Below are positions 38,028 to 47,103 of a stretch of 64,000 nucleotides of DNA, piece by piece (positions within the stretch are counted from its first letter, which is position 1; every line of letters starts with the position of its first letter). Origin of the DNA: Sporosarcina sp. BP05 (lineage in GTDB: Bacteria; Bacillota; Bacilli; Bacillales_A; Planococcaceae). The DNA lies in contig NZ_JACFTD010000002.1 in assembly GCF_014282005.1 (NCBI RefSeq), positions 434,001 through 498,000 on the forward strand. The letters run 5' to 3'. The notes under the pieces were generated by a model. The model was not told where the DNA came from, ran no database searches, and saw nothing but the letters and a program-made list of their open reading frames with translations. The position numbers were made by a program, and so were the translations under genes.

Positions 38028-39740
38028 TTGAAGAACCACAAATTTATGTGGCTTATTAGTATCATGCTTGTACTTAGCGTGTTCCTAGCAGCGTGCGGCG
38101 ACAAAAAAGAAGACGCGGGCACTACTGAACCGGTAAAAGACAAAGAAGAAGACAAAGGAACTACAGAAGAACCAGCTAAAGAAGTACCACAAGTTTTGAA
38201 TTTGATTGAAGCAGCAGAGATTCCTTCTATTGACTCATCATCTTCAGAAGATGCTGTAGGTTTCAACGTACTGAACAACATCATGGAAGGACTTTACCGT
38301 CTTGACCAAGAGAGTCTTCCAGTACCTGCAATGGCAGAAGGAGATCCAGAAATCAGTGAAGATGGATTGACTTATACATTCAAAATCCGTGATGCGGAGT
38401 GGTCTAATGGAACACCTGTAACTGCGCATGACTTTGTATATGCTTGGCAGCGTGCGATAAACCCTGATACGGCTTCACCTTATGGACCGTATTTGATGGC
38501 AGGAATGGTTAAAAACGCAACTGAAATCGGCGAAGGAAAAGCAGAAATTGCTGATCTAGGCATTAAAGCTGAAGATGATAAAACGCTTATCATTGAGCTT
38601 GAACGTCCAGTTGCTTACTTCCTATCACTTATGTCTTTCGGTACGTTCTTACCACTTAACGAAGAATTTGTAACTGCTCAGGGAGATAAATATGCAACTA
38701 ACTCTGAAGCAATGATTTACAACGGTCCATTCTCATTAGCTGATTGGGATGGTACTGGTAACTGGAAATATGTTAAAAATGACAAGTATTGGGATGCTGA
38801 TACTGTAAAACTTGATGAAATCATTGTTGACGTAGTTAAAGAAACTTCAACAGCTGTAAAATTATATGAACAAGGCAAGAAAGACCGTGTAACACTTTCT
38901 GCCGAGTATGCAATGCAATATGCTGATGACCCGACTATCATCAATGAGCTTGAAACAGCTGTATTCTATTTCAAAATGAACCAAGTACGTGATGGTAAAC
39001 CAACTCCACTTGCAAATGCTGACATTCGTAAAGCAATCGCAAAAGGGTACAACAAAGAAGAACTTGCAGATGCAGTCCTTGCTAATGGATCTATTGCTGC
39101 TAACTTCCTAGTACCAACAGAATTCACATTTGATGAAGACGGTAAAGATTTCCGTGACTACAGCAAGGAATTCTCAGTTTATAATGTTGAAGAAGCACAA
39201 GAGTCTTGGGCAAAAGGCCTAAAAGCACTTGGAACTGACAAAGTAACACTTGAAATTCTTGGTGGAGATACTGAAAATGCTAAGAAACAACAAGAATGGT
39301 TCAAATCAGAACTTGAAAGAAACCTACCAGGTTTAACAATCAGCCTGAAAGAAGTTCCTTTCGCAGTCCGTCTTGAACTTGATGATACTAGTGATTACGA
39401 CATCCAATCTGCAGGATGGGGCCCTGACTTCCAGGATCCAATCTCGTTCATGGAATTGTTCGTAACTACAAGCCCACAAAACAAAATGAATTATTCTAAC
39501 CCAGCGTATGACAAACTTATTGAATCTACAAAAACAACATACGCAAATGATCCAATCAAGCGCTTTGAAGTGTTTGCAGAAGCTGAGAAAATGCTACTTG
39601 AAGATGACGTAGCTATCGCGCCAAACTATCAACGCGGAAGAATGGTTCTTATGAATCCGGCAGTTAAAGGCCTTGCAACACACCCATTTGGCGGAGATTA
39701 TAGCTACAAGTGGACGTATATGGAAGCCGTCGAGAAATAA
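38028..39740 (+). CDS. oppA: Oligopeptide ABC transporter substrate-binding lipoprotein OppA
   Basis: This 570-aa extracytoplasmic peptide receptor is tethered by a lipobox LAAC near residue 23. An acidic, Lys/Glu-rich linker precedes a family 5 solute-binding domain (from about 55) with the signature-like VTAHDFVYAWQRAINP and the C-terminal Trp-rich region. Opp imports peptides, including signalling peptides controlling sporulation and competence. The start is TTG with GAGGGGG 7 nt upstream; a TATAAT lies at 37978-37983. A hairpin after the gene probably reduces transcription into oppB. Confidence 0.94.
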   Translation: MKNHKFMWLISIMLVLSVFLAACGDKKEDAGTTEPVKDKEEDKGTTEEPAKEVPQVLNLIEAAEIPSIDSSSSEDAVGFNVLNNIMEGLYRLDQESLPVPAMAEGDPEISEDGLTYTFKIRDAEWSNGTPVTAHDFVYAWQRAINPDTASPYGPYLMAGMVKNATEIGEGKAEIADLGIKAEDDKTLIIELERPVAYFLSLMSFGTFLPLNEEFVTAQGDKYATNSEAMIYNGPFSLADWDGTGNWKYVKNDKYWDADTVKLDEIIVDVVKETSTAVKLYEQGKKDRVTLSAEYAMQYADDPTIINELETAVFYFKMNQVRDGKPTPLANADIRKAIAKGYNKEELADAVLANGSIAANFLVPTEFTFDEDGKDFRDYSKEFSVYNVEEAQESWAKGLKALGTDKVTLEILGGDTENAKKQQEWFKSELERNLPGLTISLKEVPFAVRLELDDTSDYDIQSAGWGPDFQDPISFMELFVTTSPQNKMNYSNPAYDKLIESTKTTYANDPIKRFEVFAEAEKMLLEDDVAIAPNYQRGRMVLMNPAVKGLATHPFGGDYSYKWTYMEAVEK

Positions 39741-39775
39741 GAATTATATTTTTGAAAGCTTAAAATTTTATAGAT

Positions 39776-39815
39776 TAGAGAGTATATGGGCGTTATTGAC
39801 CATGTACTCTCTTTT
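39776..39815 (+). terminator. Attenuating terminator between oppA and oppB
   Basis: AGAGAGTA pairs with TACTCTCT with extra inner pairs, followed by TTTTTC. Such a site raises OppA relative to the permease subunits. The remaining 189 bp to oppB show no gene. Confidence 0.8.
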
Positions 39816-40004
39816 TCAATGAAGAGGAAAAAACTAAAAATTCATTGTAGTAGCGCTTAGCTAAATTAAAAGTCTTTTATGAAATGTATTCTGCATTACT
39901 AGGTTGTAAATCCCCGTAATGGCTAAACTAACAATCAGTGAGTGATAAGGAATCGCCCAACTGATCACCATTCGCTTTATCTATGAATTTCAGGAGGTGC
40001 TAAA

Positions 40005-40934
40005 ATGGCAAAGTATATAACAAAGCGTGTTATTTATATGTTCCTATCGTTATTTCTAATTGCATCATTTACATTTGTTCTTATGAAACTGCTTCCAGGG
40101 TCCCCGCTAGCTTCCGCAGCAAAATTATCCATTGAGGAAAGGGAAGTCGTTTATGAGAAATATGGCTTGAACGATCCAATTCCCGTACAGTACGCTCGTT
40201 ATATGGGGAACCTTGCAAAGGGTGACTTTGGTGTATCGTTCCAATATAAAAATGCAGACGTTACAACCCTTATTGTGAAGAAATTGAAATACTCGGCAAT
40301 TTTAGGTGCCCAGGCACTCATATTCGGTACCCTAATTGGAATTATTCTTGGAATGATTGCAGCATTGAAGCAAAATACAGTATGGGATTATGGGAGTACC
40401 ATAATCGCAATTCTTGGTATCTCGATACCGTCCTTTGTTTTTGCAGTATTGTTGCAATATGTCTTTTCAGTTTGGCTTGGGTGGTTACCTGTCGGATTAT
40501 GGGAAGGGTGGAAGTCCAGTATACTGCCATCAATTGCACTAGCAATGGGACCTATTGCAATAGCGGCAAGGTTCATCAGAACGGAAATGATAGAAGTGTT
40601 AAGTTCGGACTATATTTTGTTGGCAAAAGCGAAAGGCGCGAACTGGTTTGAAATCGCTTTCAAACACGCATTCCGTAATGCGCTAATTCCGCTAATCACT
40701 GTACTTGGACCAGTTGCAGCAGGGCTATTGACAGGATCACTAGTCGTTGAACAGATTTTCGCAATCCCAGGTATTGGTGAACAGTTCGTTAAATCAATTA
40801 GCTCGAACGACTTCGCTGTCATCATGGGCACAACAATGTTCTTCTCAGTATTCCTTATTGTGATTATTTTAATTGTGGATATTCTTTATGGGGTCATTGA
40901 TCCACGTATCCGTTTGTCTGGAGGTTCCAAGTAA
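40005..40934 (+). CDS. oppB: Oligopeptide ABC transporter permease OppB
   Basis: This membrane subunit of Opp is 309 aa with six membrane segments. The N-terminal MAKYITKRVIYMFLSLFLI helix and the EAA-type coupling loop near residue 210 (ILLAKAKGANWFEIAFKHAFRNALIPLIT) are typical. GGAGGTG precedes the ATG. Its stop shares a base with the oppC start (TAATG). Confidence 0.95.
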   Translation: MAKYITKRVIYMFLSLFLIASFTFVLMKLLPGSPLASAAKLSIEEREVVYEKYGLNDPIPVQYARYMGNLAKGDFGVSFQYKNADVTTLIVKKLKYSAILGAQALIFGTLIGIILGMIAALKQNTVWDYGSTIIAILGISIPSFVFAVLLQYVFSVWLGWLPVGLWEGWKSSILPSIALAMGPIAIAARFIRTEMIEVLSSDYILLAKAKGANWFEIAFKHAFRNALIPLITVLGPVAAGLLTGSLVVEQIFAIPGIGEQFVKSISSNDFAVIMGTTMFFSVFLIVIILIVDILYGVIDPRIRLSGGSK

Positions 40935-41953
40935 TGACTACTAACATGAAAAAACTACCAAAAGATTCATTTGAGCGAATTACAATCGATAGTTCACATG
41001 CTGAAAGGATTTCGAAACCGAGTTTAAGTTTTTGGCAAGATGCATGGCTACGTATCCGTAAAAACAAAGCGGCTATCGTTAGTATGTTCATCTTGGTATT
41101 TATCGTATTTATGGCATTTGTTGGCCCTTTCATGGTTGAACATGATCCTGAAGATGTAAAGGTTGCCCATGCAAGCTTACCCCCAAAAATTCCTGGACTT
41201 GAAAAGTTAGGTATTTTTGATGGCGTAGGTAAACTGGGATCTAAAACTGTAAATCTTTATGAATTAAAGAAAGTAGAAGTTAACTACTGGTTCGGTACGG
41301 ATAGCCTTGGACGTGACTTGTTCTCCCGTCTTTGGAAAGGAACACAGATTTCTCTTATCATCGCATTTGTAGCTGCTGTCATTGATGTCGTAATCGGTGT
41401 TATATACGGGGGGATTTCCGGTTATTATGGAGGTCGAACTGATGACGTTATGCAACGGATTGTCGAAGTACTGATTGGAGTTCCGACGCTGGTCATCGTC
41501 ATTCTAATGATTATGATCATGAAGCCAGGTATCTGGTCCATTATCATAGCCATTTCGATAACCGGATGGATCGGCATGTCCCGTATTGTACGTGGACAAG
41601 TTCTGAAATATAAAACTCAAGAATTCGTCTTGGCAGCTAAAACCCTTGGTGCCAGCGATACACGAATTATTAGTAAACACTTACTGCCAAATATTATGGC
41701 GATTATTGTCATTAATATGATGTTTACAATTCCGACTGCAATTTTCTTCGAGGCATTCTTAAGCTTTATCGGACTAGGGCTTCAAGCGCCGAAAGCGTCT
41801 CTTGGAACACTTATTAATGATGGTTATAAATTCATTGAGTATCAGCCGCATATTTTATTCTTCCCAGCGGCAATCATAAGTTTACTGATGATTGCGTTCA
41901 ACTTAATTGGGGATGGACTACGTGATGCACTTGATCCGAAAATGAAAGATTAA
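40934..41953 (+). CDS. oppC: Oligopeptide ABC transporter permease OppC
   Basis: The second Opp membrane subunit is 339 aa, with a long cytoplasmic N-terminus, six membrane segments, and the OppC motifs FGTDSLGRDLFSRL and the coupling loop FVLAAKTLGASDTRIISKHLLPN. It is translationally coupled to oppB; oppD follows 14 bp later. Confidence 0.95.
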   Translation: MTTNMKKLPKDSFERITIDSSHAERISKPSLSFWQDAWLRIRKNKAAIVSMFILVFIVFMAFVGPFMVEHDPEDVKVAHASLPPKIPGLEKLGIFDGVGKLGSKTVNLYELKKVEVNYWFGTDSLGRDLFSRLWKGTQISLIIAFVAAVIDVVIGVIYGGISGYYGGRTDDVMQRIVEVLIGVPTLVIVILMIMIMKPGIWSIIIAISITGWIGMSRIVRGQVLKYKTQEFVLAAKTLGASDTRIISKHLLPNIMAIIVINMMFTIPTAIFFEAFLSFIGLGLQAPKASLGTLINDGYKFIEYQPHILFFPAAIISLLMIAFNLIGDGLRDALDPKMKD

Positions 41954-41967
41954 AGGAGGAAAGCGAA

Positions 41968-43032
41968 ATGGAGAAAATTGTTGAAGTGAAAAACCTGGAG
42001 CTTTCCTTCCATACATTTGCAGGAGAAGTGAAAGCGATTCAGGGCGTTAATTTTGAAGTTTATAAGGGGGAGACACTAGCTATCGTCGGTGAGTCGGGTT
42101 CAGGTAAATCTGTAACGACGAAATCGATTATGCGACTCCTTCCGAAATCCAGTACTGAGTACAAAAACGGCGAGATTTTATTCGGAGGAAAAGACCTACT
42201 GAAAATTTCCGAAAAAGAAATGCAAAAAGTAAGAGGAAAAGACATTTCGATGATTTTCCAAGATCCGATGACATCACTAAATCCGACAATGACAATTGGT
42301 AATCAGATTATGGAGCCGTTACTAAAGCATCAGAAACTAAGTAAAACGGATGCTCGTAAAAAGTCTATTGAGTTGTTAACACTAGTCGGAATGCCAAAGC
42401 CAGAAATGCGTATGAAGCAATACCCGCACCAATTTTCTGGTGGACAGCGCCAACGTATCGTCATTGCTGTTGCCTTGGCATGTAATCCGAAGCTTCTTAT
42501 TGCAGATGAGCCGACGACAGCTTTGGACGTTACGATTCAAGCGCAAATCTTAGAATTGATGAAAGACTTGCAAAAGAAAATCGATACGTCTATCATTTTC
42601 ATCACACATGATCTCGGAGTCGTAGCAAACGTAGCAGACCGTGTAGCCGTCATGTATGGTGGTCGAATCGTCGAAGTGGGAACAGTTGATGAAGTCTTTT
42701 ACAACCCGCAGCATCCGTATACATGGGGACTTCTAAGTTCAATGCCTTCACTGGATGCAACTGAAGAGAAATTATATGCGATTCCAGGCACGCCACCCGA
42801 TTTATTGGATCCTCCGAAAGGAGATGCATTTGCACTGCGTAGTGAATATGCGATGAAGATTGATATGGAGCAAGTTCCGCCTCTCTTTAAAGTGAGTGAG
42901 ACACATTATGCGGCGACGTGGTTGCTCCATCCCGATGCACCTCAAGTGGATCCACCAGTAGCGGTCATCGAGCGTATGAAGAGATTCCCTGGCAGCCGAT
43001 ATTATGAAGGCAATGCAGGAGGTGTTCGATAA
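41968..43032 (+). CDS. oppD: Oligopeptide ABC transporter ATPase OppD
   Basis: This 354-aa ATPase has Walker A GESGSGKS, signature FSGGQRQR, Walker B LLIADEPTTALD and the C-terminal oligopeptide-transporter extension (PYTWGLLSSMP onward). It pairs with OppF to energise peptide uptake. AAAGGAGG precedes the ATG, and the stop overlaps the oppF start by one base. Confidence 0.95.
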   Translation: MEKIVEVKNLELSFHTFAGEVKAIQGVNFEVYKGETLAIVGESGSGKSVTTKSIMRLLPKSSTEYKNGEILFGGKDLLKISEKEMQKVRGKDISMIFQDPMTSLNPTMTIGNQIMEPLLKHQKLSKTDARKKSIELLTLVGMPKPEMRMKQYPHQFSGGQRQRIVIAVALACNPKLLIADEPTTALDVTIQAQILELMKDLQKKIDTSIIFITHDLGVVANVADRVAVMYGGRIVEVGTVDEVFYNPQHPYTWGLLSSMPSLDATEEKLYAIPGTPPDLLDPPKGDAFALRSEYAMKIDMEQVPPLFKVSETHYAATWLLHPDAPQVDPPVAVIERMKRFPGSRYYEGNAGGVR

Positions 43033-43955
43033 TGGCTGAAAAATTACTTGAAATTAAAAACTTGAAACAGTATTTCAATGTCGGAACAAAGAATGAAGTA
43101 CGTGCTGTTGACGATGTCACATTCGACATCTATAAAGGGGAGACGCTTGGTATTGTCGGTGAATCTGGTTGCGGTAAATCAACAACCGGTCGTACAATCA
43201 TCCGTCTTTACGACGCAACAGGCGGCGAAGTCATCTATGATGGCGTCGACGTCCATGCAAAAAAATCAAAAAAAGAACTGAAAGCTTTCAACCGAAAAAT
43301 GCAGATGATCTTCCAAGATCCATATGCATCCTTAAATCCGCGTATGAAAGTGCTTGATATCATTGCTGAGGGCCTCGATATTCATGGTCTTGTGAAGAAC
43401 TCGAAGGAACGTACTGCACGTGTCCACGAGCTTCTTGAGACGGTAGGATTGAATCGTGAGCATGCCAATCGTTATCCGCATGAGTTTTCTGGCGGTCAGC
43501 GTCAGCGTCTTGGAATTGCACGTGCGCTTGCTGTTGAACCAGAATTCATTATCGCAGATGAGCCGATTTCAGCTTTGGACGTATCTATTCAAGCGCAAGT
43601 CGTCAACTTGTTGAAAGAGCTTCAAGAAGAAAGAGGACTAACATATCTATTCATCGCGCATGACTTGTCGATGGTGAAATATATCTCAGATCGAATTGGA
43701 GTTATGCATTTCGGGAAACTTGTCGAAATCGGACCAGCCGAAACAATCTATACGGCGCCTTTACATCCTTATACACAATCGCTACTATCTGCGATTCCGT
43801 TGCCAGATCCAGCTTATGAACGTAGCCGTGTACGCAAAAGTTACGATCCAACAACACATAAGTATCTTAAGGATGAAGAAGTAATCATGCGTGAAGTGAC
43901 ACCAGGACATCTTGTCCTTTGCTCACAGCGCGAATTTGATGCTTTTGCAAAATAA
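43032..43955 (+). CDS. oppF: Oligopeptide ABC transporter ATPase OppF
   Basis: The second ATPase subunit, 307 aa, has Walker A GESGCGKST, signature FSGGQRQR and Walker B FIIADEPISALD, then a short OppF C-terminus with the VTPGHLVLC segment. It is the last gene of oppABCDF. The start GTTCGATAATGG shows stop-start overlap with oppD. Confidence 0.95.
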   Translation: MAEKLLEIKNLKQYFNVGTKNEVRAVDDVTFDIYKGETLGIVGESGCGKSTTGRTIIRLYDATGGEVIYDGVDVHAKKSKKELKAFNRKMQMIFQDPYASLNPRMKVLDIIAEGLDIHGLVKNSKERTARVHELLETVGLNREHANRYPHEFSGGQRQRLGIARALAVEPEFIIADEPISALDVSIQAQVVNLLKELQEERGLTYLFIAHDLSMVKYISDRIGVMHFGKLVEIGPAETIYTAPLHPYTQSLLSAIPLPDPAYERSRVRKSYDPTTHKYLKDEEVIMREVTPGHLVLCSQREFDAFAK

Positions 43956-43975
43956 CTTTAAATAGAAGCAACTGG

Positions 43976-44006
43976 GCTGGTTTTCGACAAGAGAACCGGT
44001 CCTTTT
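43976..44006 (+). terminator. Terminator of oppABCDF
   Basis: GGGCTGGTTTTC pairs with GAGAACCGGTCC around GACAA, followed by TTTTG. Between here and spx (540 bp) I see only the terminator at 44105, a tiny frame at 44077 and a -10 at 44397. Confidence 0.75.
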
Positions 44007-44104
44007 GCATGTTTCAATGAAGTAAATGGTAAGAATGCGATGAAATTCGTGGATTCATGTAATAGGAGTTCCCCAAATGTTAATCACAAACCAAAATAGT
44101 TAAA

Positions 44105-44143
44105 GAATTCAGAGACGAATTTATGTTTCTGAATTTTTTTTAT
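44105..44143 (+). terminator. Second terminator downstream of opp
   Basis: GAATTCAGAGAC pairs with GTTTCTGAATT, followed by eight T. Confidence 0.8.
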
Positions 44144-44396
44144 TAATATGAAACCTTTGCCTACATTTAAACGTACTATATAATGTAGACATTAATTTAT
44201 TGTCAATTAGCGACTTCCTAAATGAGAAAGTTTTTTATTTGACAAAGCAGATGTTTAATTAATTCTTGAACCGGGTATAACAGTATAGTGAACATGCACA
44301 TACTTGTTAAAGTCGCTTATGTTGCGGAACTGTGACAATTGTGGATGGGATAACTAATATTTCTTGAAAAGTGTATTAATCAGTAATGAAAATGTG

Positions 44397-44402
44397 TATA
44401 AT
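44397..44402 (+). promoter_or_regulatory. -10 element upstream of spx
   Basis: TATAAT preceded directly by TG lies 94 bp before the spx ATG. No convincing -35 is visible. Confidence 0.4.
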
Positions 44403-44495
44403 AGGGATTAGAAGCAGACAGTTTAAACTAATTCTAATCTAAACGTAAAAATATAAATCAAAACATTCGAGCCGACTGAAAGGGAGTGTCAGCAT

Positions 44496-44894
44496 ATGAT
44501 GGTAACATTATTTACTTCACCTAGCTGTACATCATGCAGAAAAGCGAAAGCATGGTTAGAGGAACACGAGATTCCGTATACTGAACGTAACATTTTTTCG
44601 GAACCATTGAATATTGATGAAATAAAAGAAATTCTTCGTATGACTGAAGATGGAACAGATGAAATTATTTCAACTCGTTCTAAGATATTCCAAAAATTAA
44701 ACGTTGATGTGGAAAGTCTTCCATTACAGCGCCTATATGAGTTAATACAAGAACATCCGGGTCTGTTAAGAAGACCGATTATTCTTGATGAGAAAAGACT
44801 TCAAGTGGGATACAATGAAGATGAAATTCGTCGATTCCTACCTAGAAAAGTAAGAGCCTATCAGCTGCTTGAAGCGCGGCGCATGGTAAACTAA
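44496..44894 (+). CDS. spx: Redox-sensing regulator Spx
   Basis: Spx binds the RNA polymerase alpha C-terminal domain and switches on thiol-stress genes. The 132-aa ArsC-fold protein has the redox pair CTSC (C11/C14 from this start, C10/C13 from ATG 44499) and the conserved Arg of RRPI. It is normally degraded by ClpXP with the adaptor SpxH, encoded at 49.5 kb. AAAGGGAG precedes either ATG. Confidence 0.96.
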   Translation: MMVTLFTSPSCTSCRKAKAWLEEHEIPYTERNIFSEPLNIDEIKEILRMTEDGTDEIISTRSKIFQKLNVDVESLPLQRLYELIQEHPGLLRRPIILDEKRLQVGYNEDEIRRFLPRKVRAYQLLEARRMVN

Positions 44895-44906
44895 TCCGGA
44901 AAATAG

Positions 44907-44957
44907 TGTGAAGCTGATAGGGGTTGACATTGCAAAATGCCGTACACCTATCGGCTT
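44907..44957 (+). terminator. Terminator of spx
   Basis: AAGCTGATAGG pairs with CCTATCGGCTT around a loop of about 25 nt, followed by TTTTG. Confidence 0.7.
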
Positions 44958-45146
44958 TTTGTATTTCTCTTGCTTTCCTGGTGGATGTTCTCTACAATGC
45001 TATTACTATCAAAATTATACGTCCTAAGGCGGAAACCTTTCAAAACGTAGAGGACGGTCATATAGTAAGTATAAGCATTGCAGGATTTTTTCACACATTG
45101 AAGGGAACCGGACAAATCCTGTTCCATAGGAAGGGAGAGAAAAGGG

Positions 45147-45809
45147 ATGGAAATAGAGCGTATTAATGAAAATACAGTTAAGTTTTTTCTTTCATATATT
45201 GATATTGAAGAGCGTGGCTTTACCCGTGAGGAAGTTTGGTATAATCGCGACAAGAGCGAGGAACTCTTCTGGGAGATGATGGACGAAGTCAGTGATGAGT
45301 CTGAGTTTGAAGTCGAGGGACCATTGTGGATTCAAGTACATGCGATGAGCGGTGGCATTGAAGTAACAGTCACACGTGCACAAATGTCTGACGATGGCGA
45401 GCCACTGGAATCACCGTTTACTAGTGATGATCCAAAAAAGTTGTTCCAGCATGGCAAAATGTATGATCATGATGATGATGATACTATGCCAGGTATAGGG
45501 GATGCACCATTTGAATGGCTTGACAATATGTTTATCTTTGCCGAATTTGATGATCTTATTCCGTTAGCAGGTAAGATGAAAGAGTATGAAGTGAAGACAT
45601 CTTTATATTCGTTTGAAAATAACTATTATTTACATTTGTTATATGACGACGAAGAAATGGATGATTCTCGTAAGACAGATTTGTTCAGTGTACTTTCGGA
45701 ATTCGGCGCGCCGTCGAACATGACGATTCATCGACTTGAGGAGTATGGCAAATCGATTATCGATGCAGATGTATTCTCGACAATTCATCAATACTTCGGG
45801 GCTAAATAA
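45147..45809 (+). CDS. mecA: ClpC adaptor protein MecA
   Basis: MecA targets proteins such as ComK to ClpCP and controls competence. The 220-aa protein has the N-terminal substrate domain starting EIERINENTVKFFLSYIDIEERGF, an acidic linker with an Asp/His run (about 108-120), and the C-terminal ClpC-binding domain. AAGGGAGAG precedes the ATG. Confidence 0.96.
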   Translation: MEIERINENTVKFFLSYIDIEERGFTREEVWYNRDKSEELFWEMMDEVSDESEFEVEGPLWIQVHAMSGGIEVTVTRAQMSDDGEPLESPFTSDDPKKLFQHGKMYDHDDDDTMPGIGDAPFEWLDNMFIFAEFDDLIPLAGKMKEYEVKTSLYSFENNYYLHLLYDDEEMDDSRKTDLFSVLSEFGAPSNMTIHRLEEYGKSIIDADVFSTIHQYFGAK

Positions 45810-45825
45810 CAGACAGAGGAAACAG

Positions 45826-45853
45826 CTATCTTAACTGGTAGCTGTTTTTTTAC
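45826..45853 (+). terminator. Terminator of mecA
   Basis: AAACAGCTA pairs with TAGCTGTTT, followed by a T run. Confidence 0.85.
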
Positions 45854-45906
45854 TTGCTTTACTGACTGAATATTTGTATTATTAAACAAGGAAGGAGTAG
45901 AATAGT

Positions 45907-47052
45907 ATTCTTACAGCCAAAACAGAGCAAGGAAAACTTATTGTACTTACACCAGAGTTAGAAAGAGAACGTTTGCGCAAATGGCGGAAATTAAGATTGT
46001 TCTTTTGCCCTCAATGTAACTCTCCGGTTCAGTTGAAAGTTGGAGATATTACGATCCCACATTTTGCACATTTGAAGGATTCTGCCTGTCTGACTTTATT
46101 CTCAGAAGGTGAATCAAGGAGCCATCTTTATGGAAAGCAACAATTGTATGCTTTTTTTCAAAAACATACTGAGCTTGTCGAACTTGAACCATTTTTGAAA
46201 TTGGTATCTCAGCGTCCTGATATCCTTGTAACGACACAATCTGAGTCGATACCCATCGAATTTCAGTGCAGTTCGATACCTGTTGCTGACATCGAGTCTA
46301 GATCCGCCGGTTATCACAGTATAGGAATGAAACCCATCTGGATTTTGCAAACCCCAGCAAAATTTAGTACATTACCTGTAGGTGTAGGTACATTCCATTT
46401 TTCAAGATTCCACGAAAGCTTCTTGACGTATACATCCCCTGAAGGCTATTTATTACTCACATATAACCCCCAAACAGAACGATTCCATTATTACACCAGT
46501 CTTATCCATATTGCTGGGAAGCGTTATATCGGCATCCATCGAACATTGCCATTAGCGATGCAAGTATTTCCTTTTGCTCGGCCTAAAACCCCATCAGAGT
46601 TAGAAATCCATCACTATGTAGCCCTTTACTTATCCATGCGCAATCAATTTGTTCAATCCCGTGTTTTATTGAATAAAAGGGGGGTTAAAGATCCTTTTTT
46701 AAGAATGTGTTATGAACTGCGCGTGATACCAACGAATCTTCCAAAATGGATTGGATTGCCTGTCCTTTTCGGCGAGTCATTCCGCGAGCATGACTGTGAA
46801 TGGCAATTAGCATTCCTTTATTATTTGAGAAGAAATGGGATTAGTTTTAGAACTGTATCCAGCAGTCAGGTTAGAAAATATGTCTTTTGGTTAGAAGAAC
46901 CATCGGAAGCAAAGGTGAGAGCATGCATAGCATACCGTGATTTCCTTGTTTCTGAGAATGTGGGTTCCTGTCAAAATGGAACAGTTATTGACGAAGAAAA
47001 AATAATTCAACTAATTACAGAAAGATTACTTGCAAAGCGTTATGAAAATTGA
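45907..47052 (+). CDS. coiA: Competence protein CoiA with an apparent AUU start
   Basis: CoiA is a competence-induced, nuclease-like protein needed for transformation. Reading from ATT 45907 gives 381 aa beginning (M)LTAKTEQGKLIVLTPELE, which fits the family N-terminus (MLTA...). The zinc-ribbon segment FFCPQCNSPVQLK and HFAHLKD follow, then the nuclease region with PDILV...IEFQCS. An in-frame TAG (45898) excludes an upstream start. GGAAGGAG (45890-45897) is 9 nt before ATT. The first conventional start (TTG 45973) has no site and removes 22 conserved residues. Confidence 0.85.
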   Translation: MLTAKTEQGKLIVLTPELERERLRKWRKLRLFFCPQCNSPVQLKVGDITIPHFAHLKDSACLTLFSEGESRSHLYGKQQLYAFFQKHTELVELEPFLKLVSQRPDILVTTQSESIPIEFQCSSIPVADIESRSAGYHSIGMKPIWILQTPAKFSTLPVGVGTFHFSRFHESFLTYTSPEGYLLLTYNPQTERFHYYTSLIHIAGKRYIGIHRTLPLAMQVFPFARPKTPSELEIHHYVALYLSMRNQFVQSRVLLNKRGVKDPFLRMCYELRVIPTNLPKWIGLPVLFGESFREHDCEWQLAFLYYLRRNGISFRTVSSSQVRKYVFWLEEPSEAKVRACIAYRDFLVSENVGSCQNGTVIDEEKIIQLITERLLAKRYEN

Positions 47053-47103
47053 GAAAATAGGATTGATTCGCTTCCCGAAGTAATGGGAGAAGGGGGATAA
47101 TTG

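Noticed and set aside
44924..45166. 80-aa protein between spx and mecA
   Set aside because: It starts inside the loop of the spx terminator, lacks a ribosome site and overlaps the mecA start.
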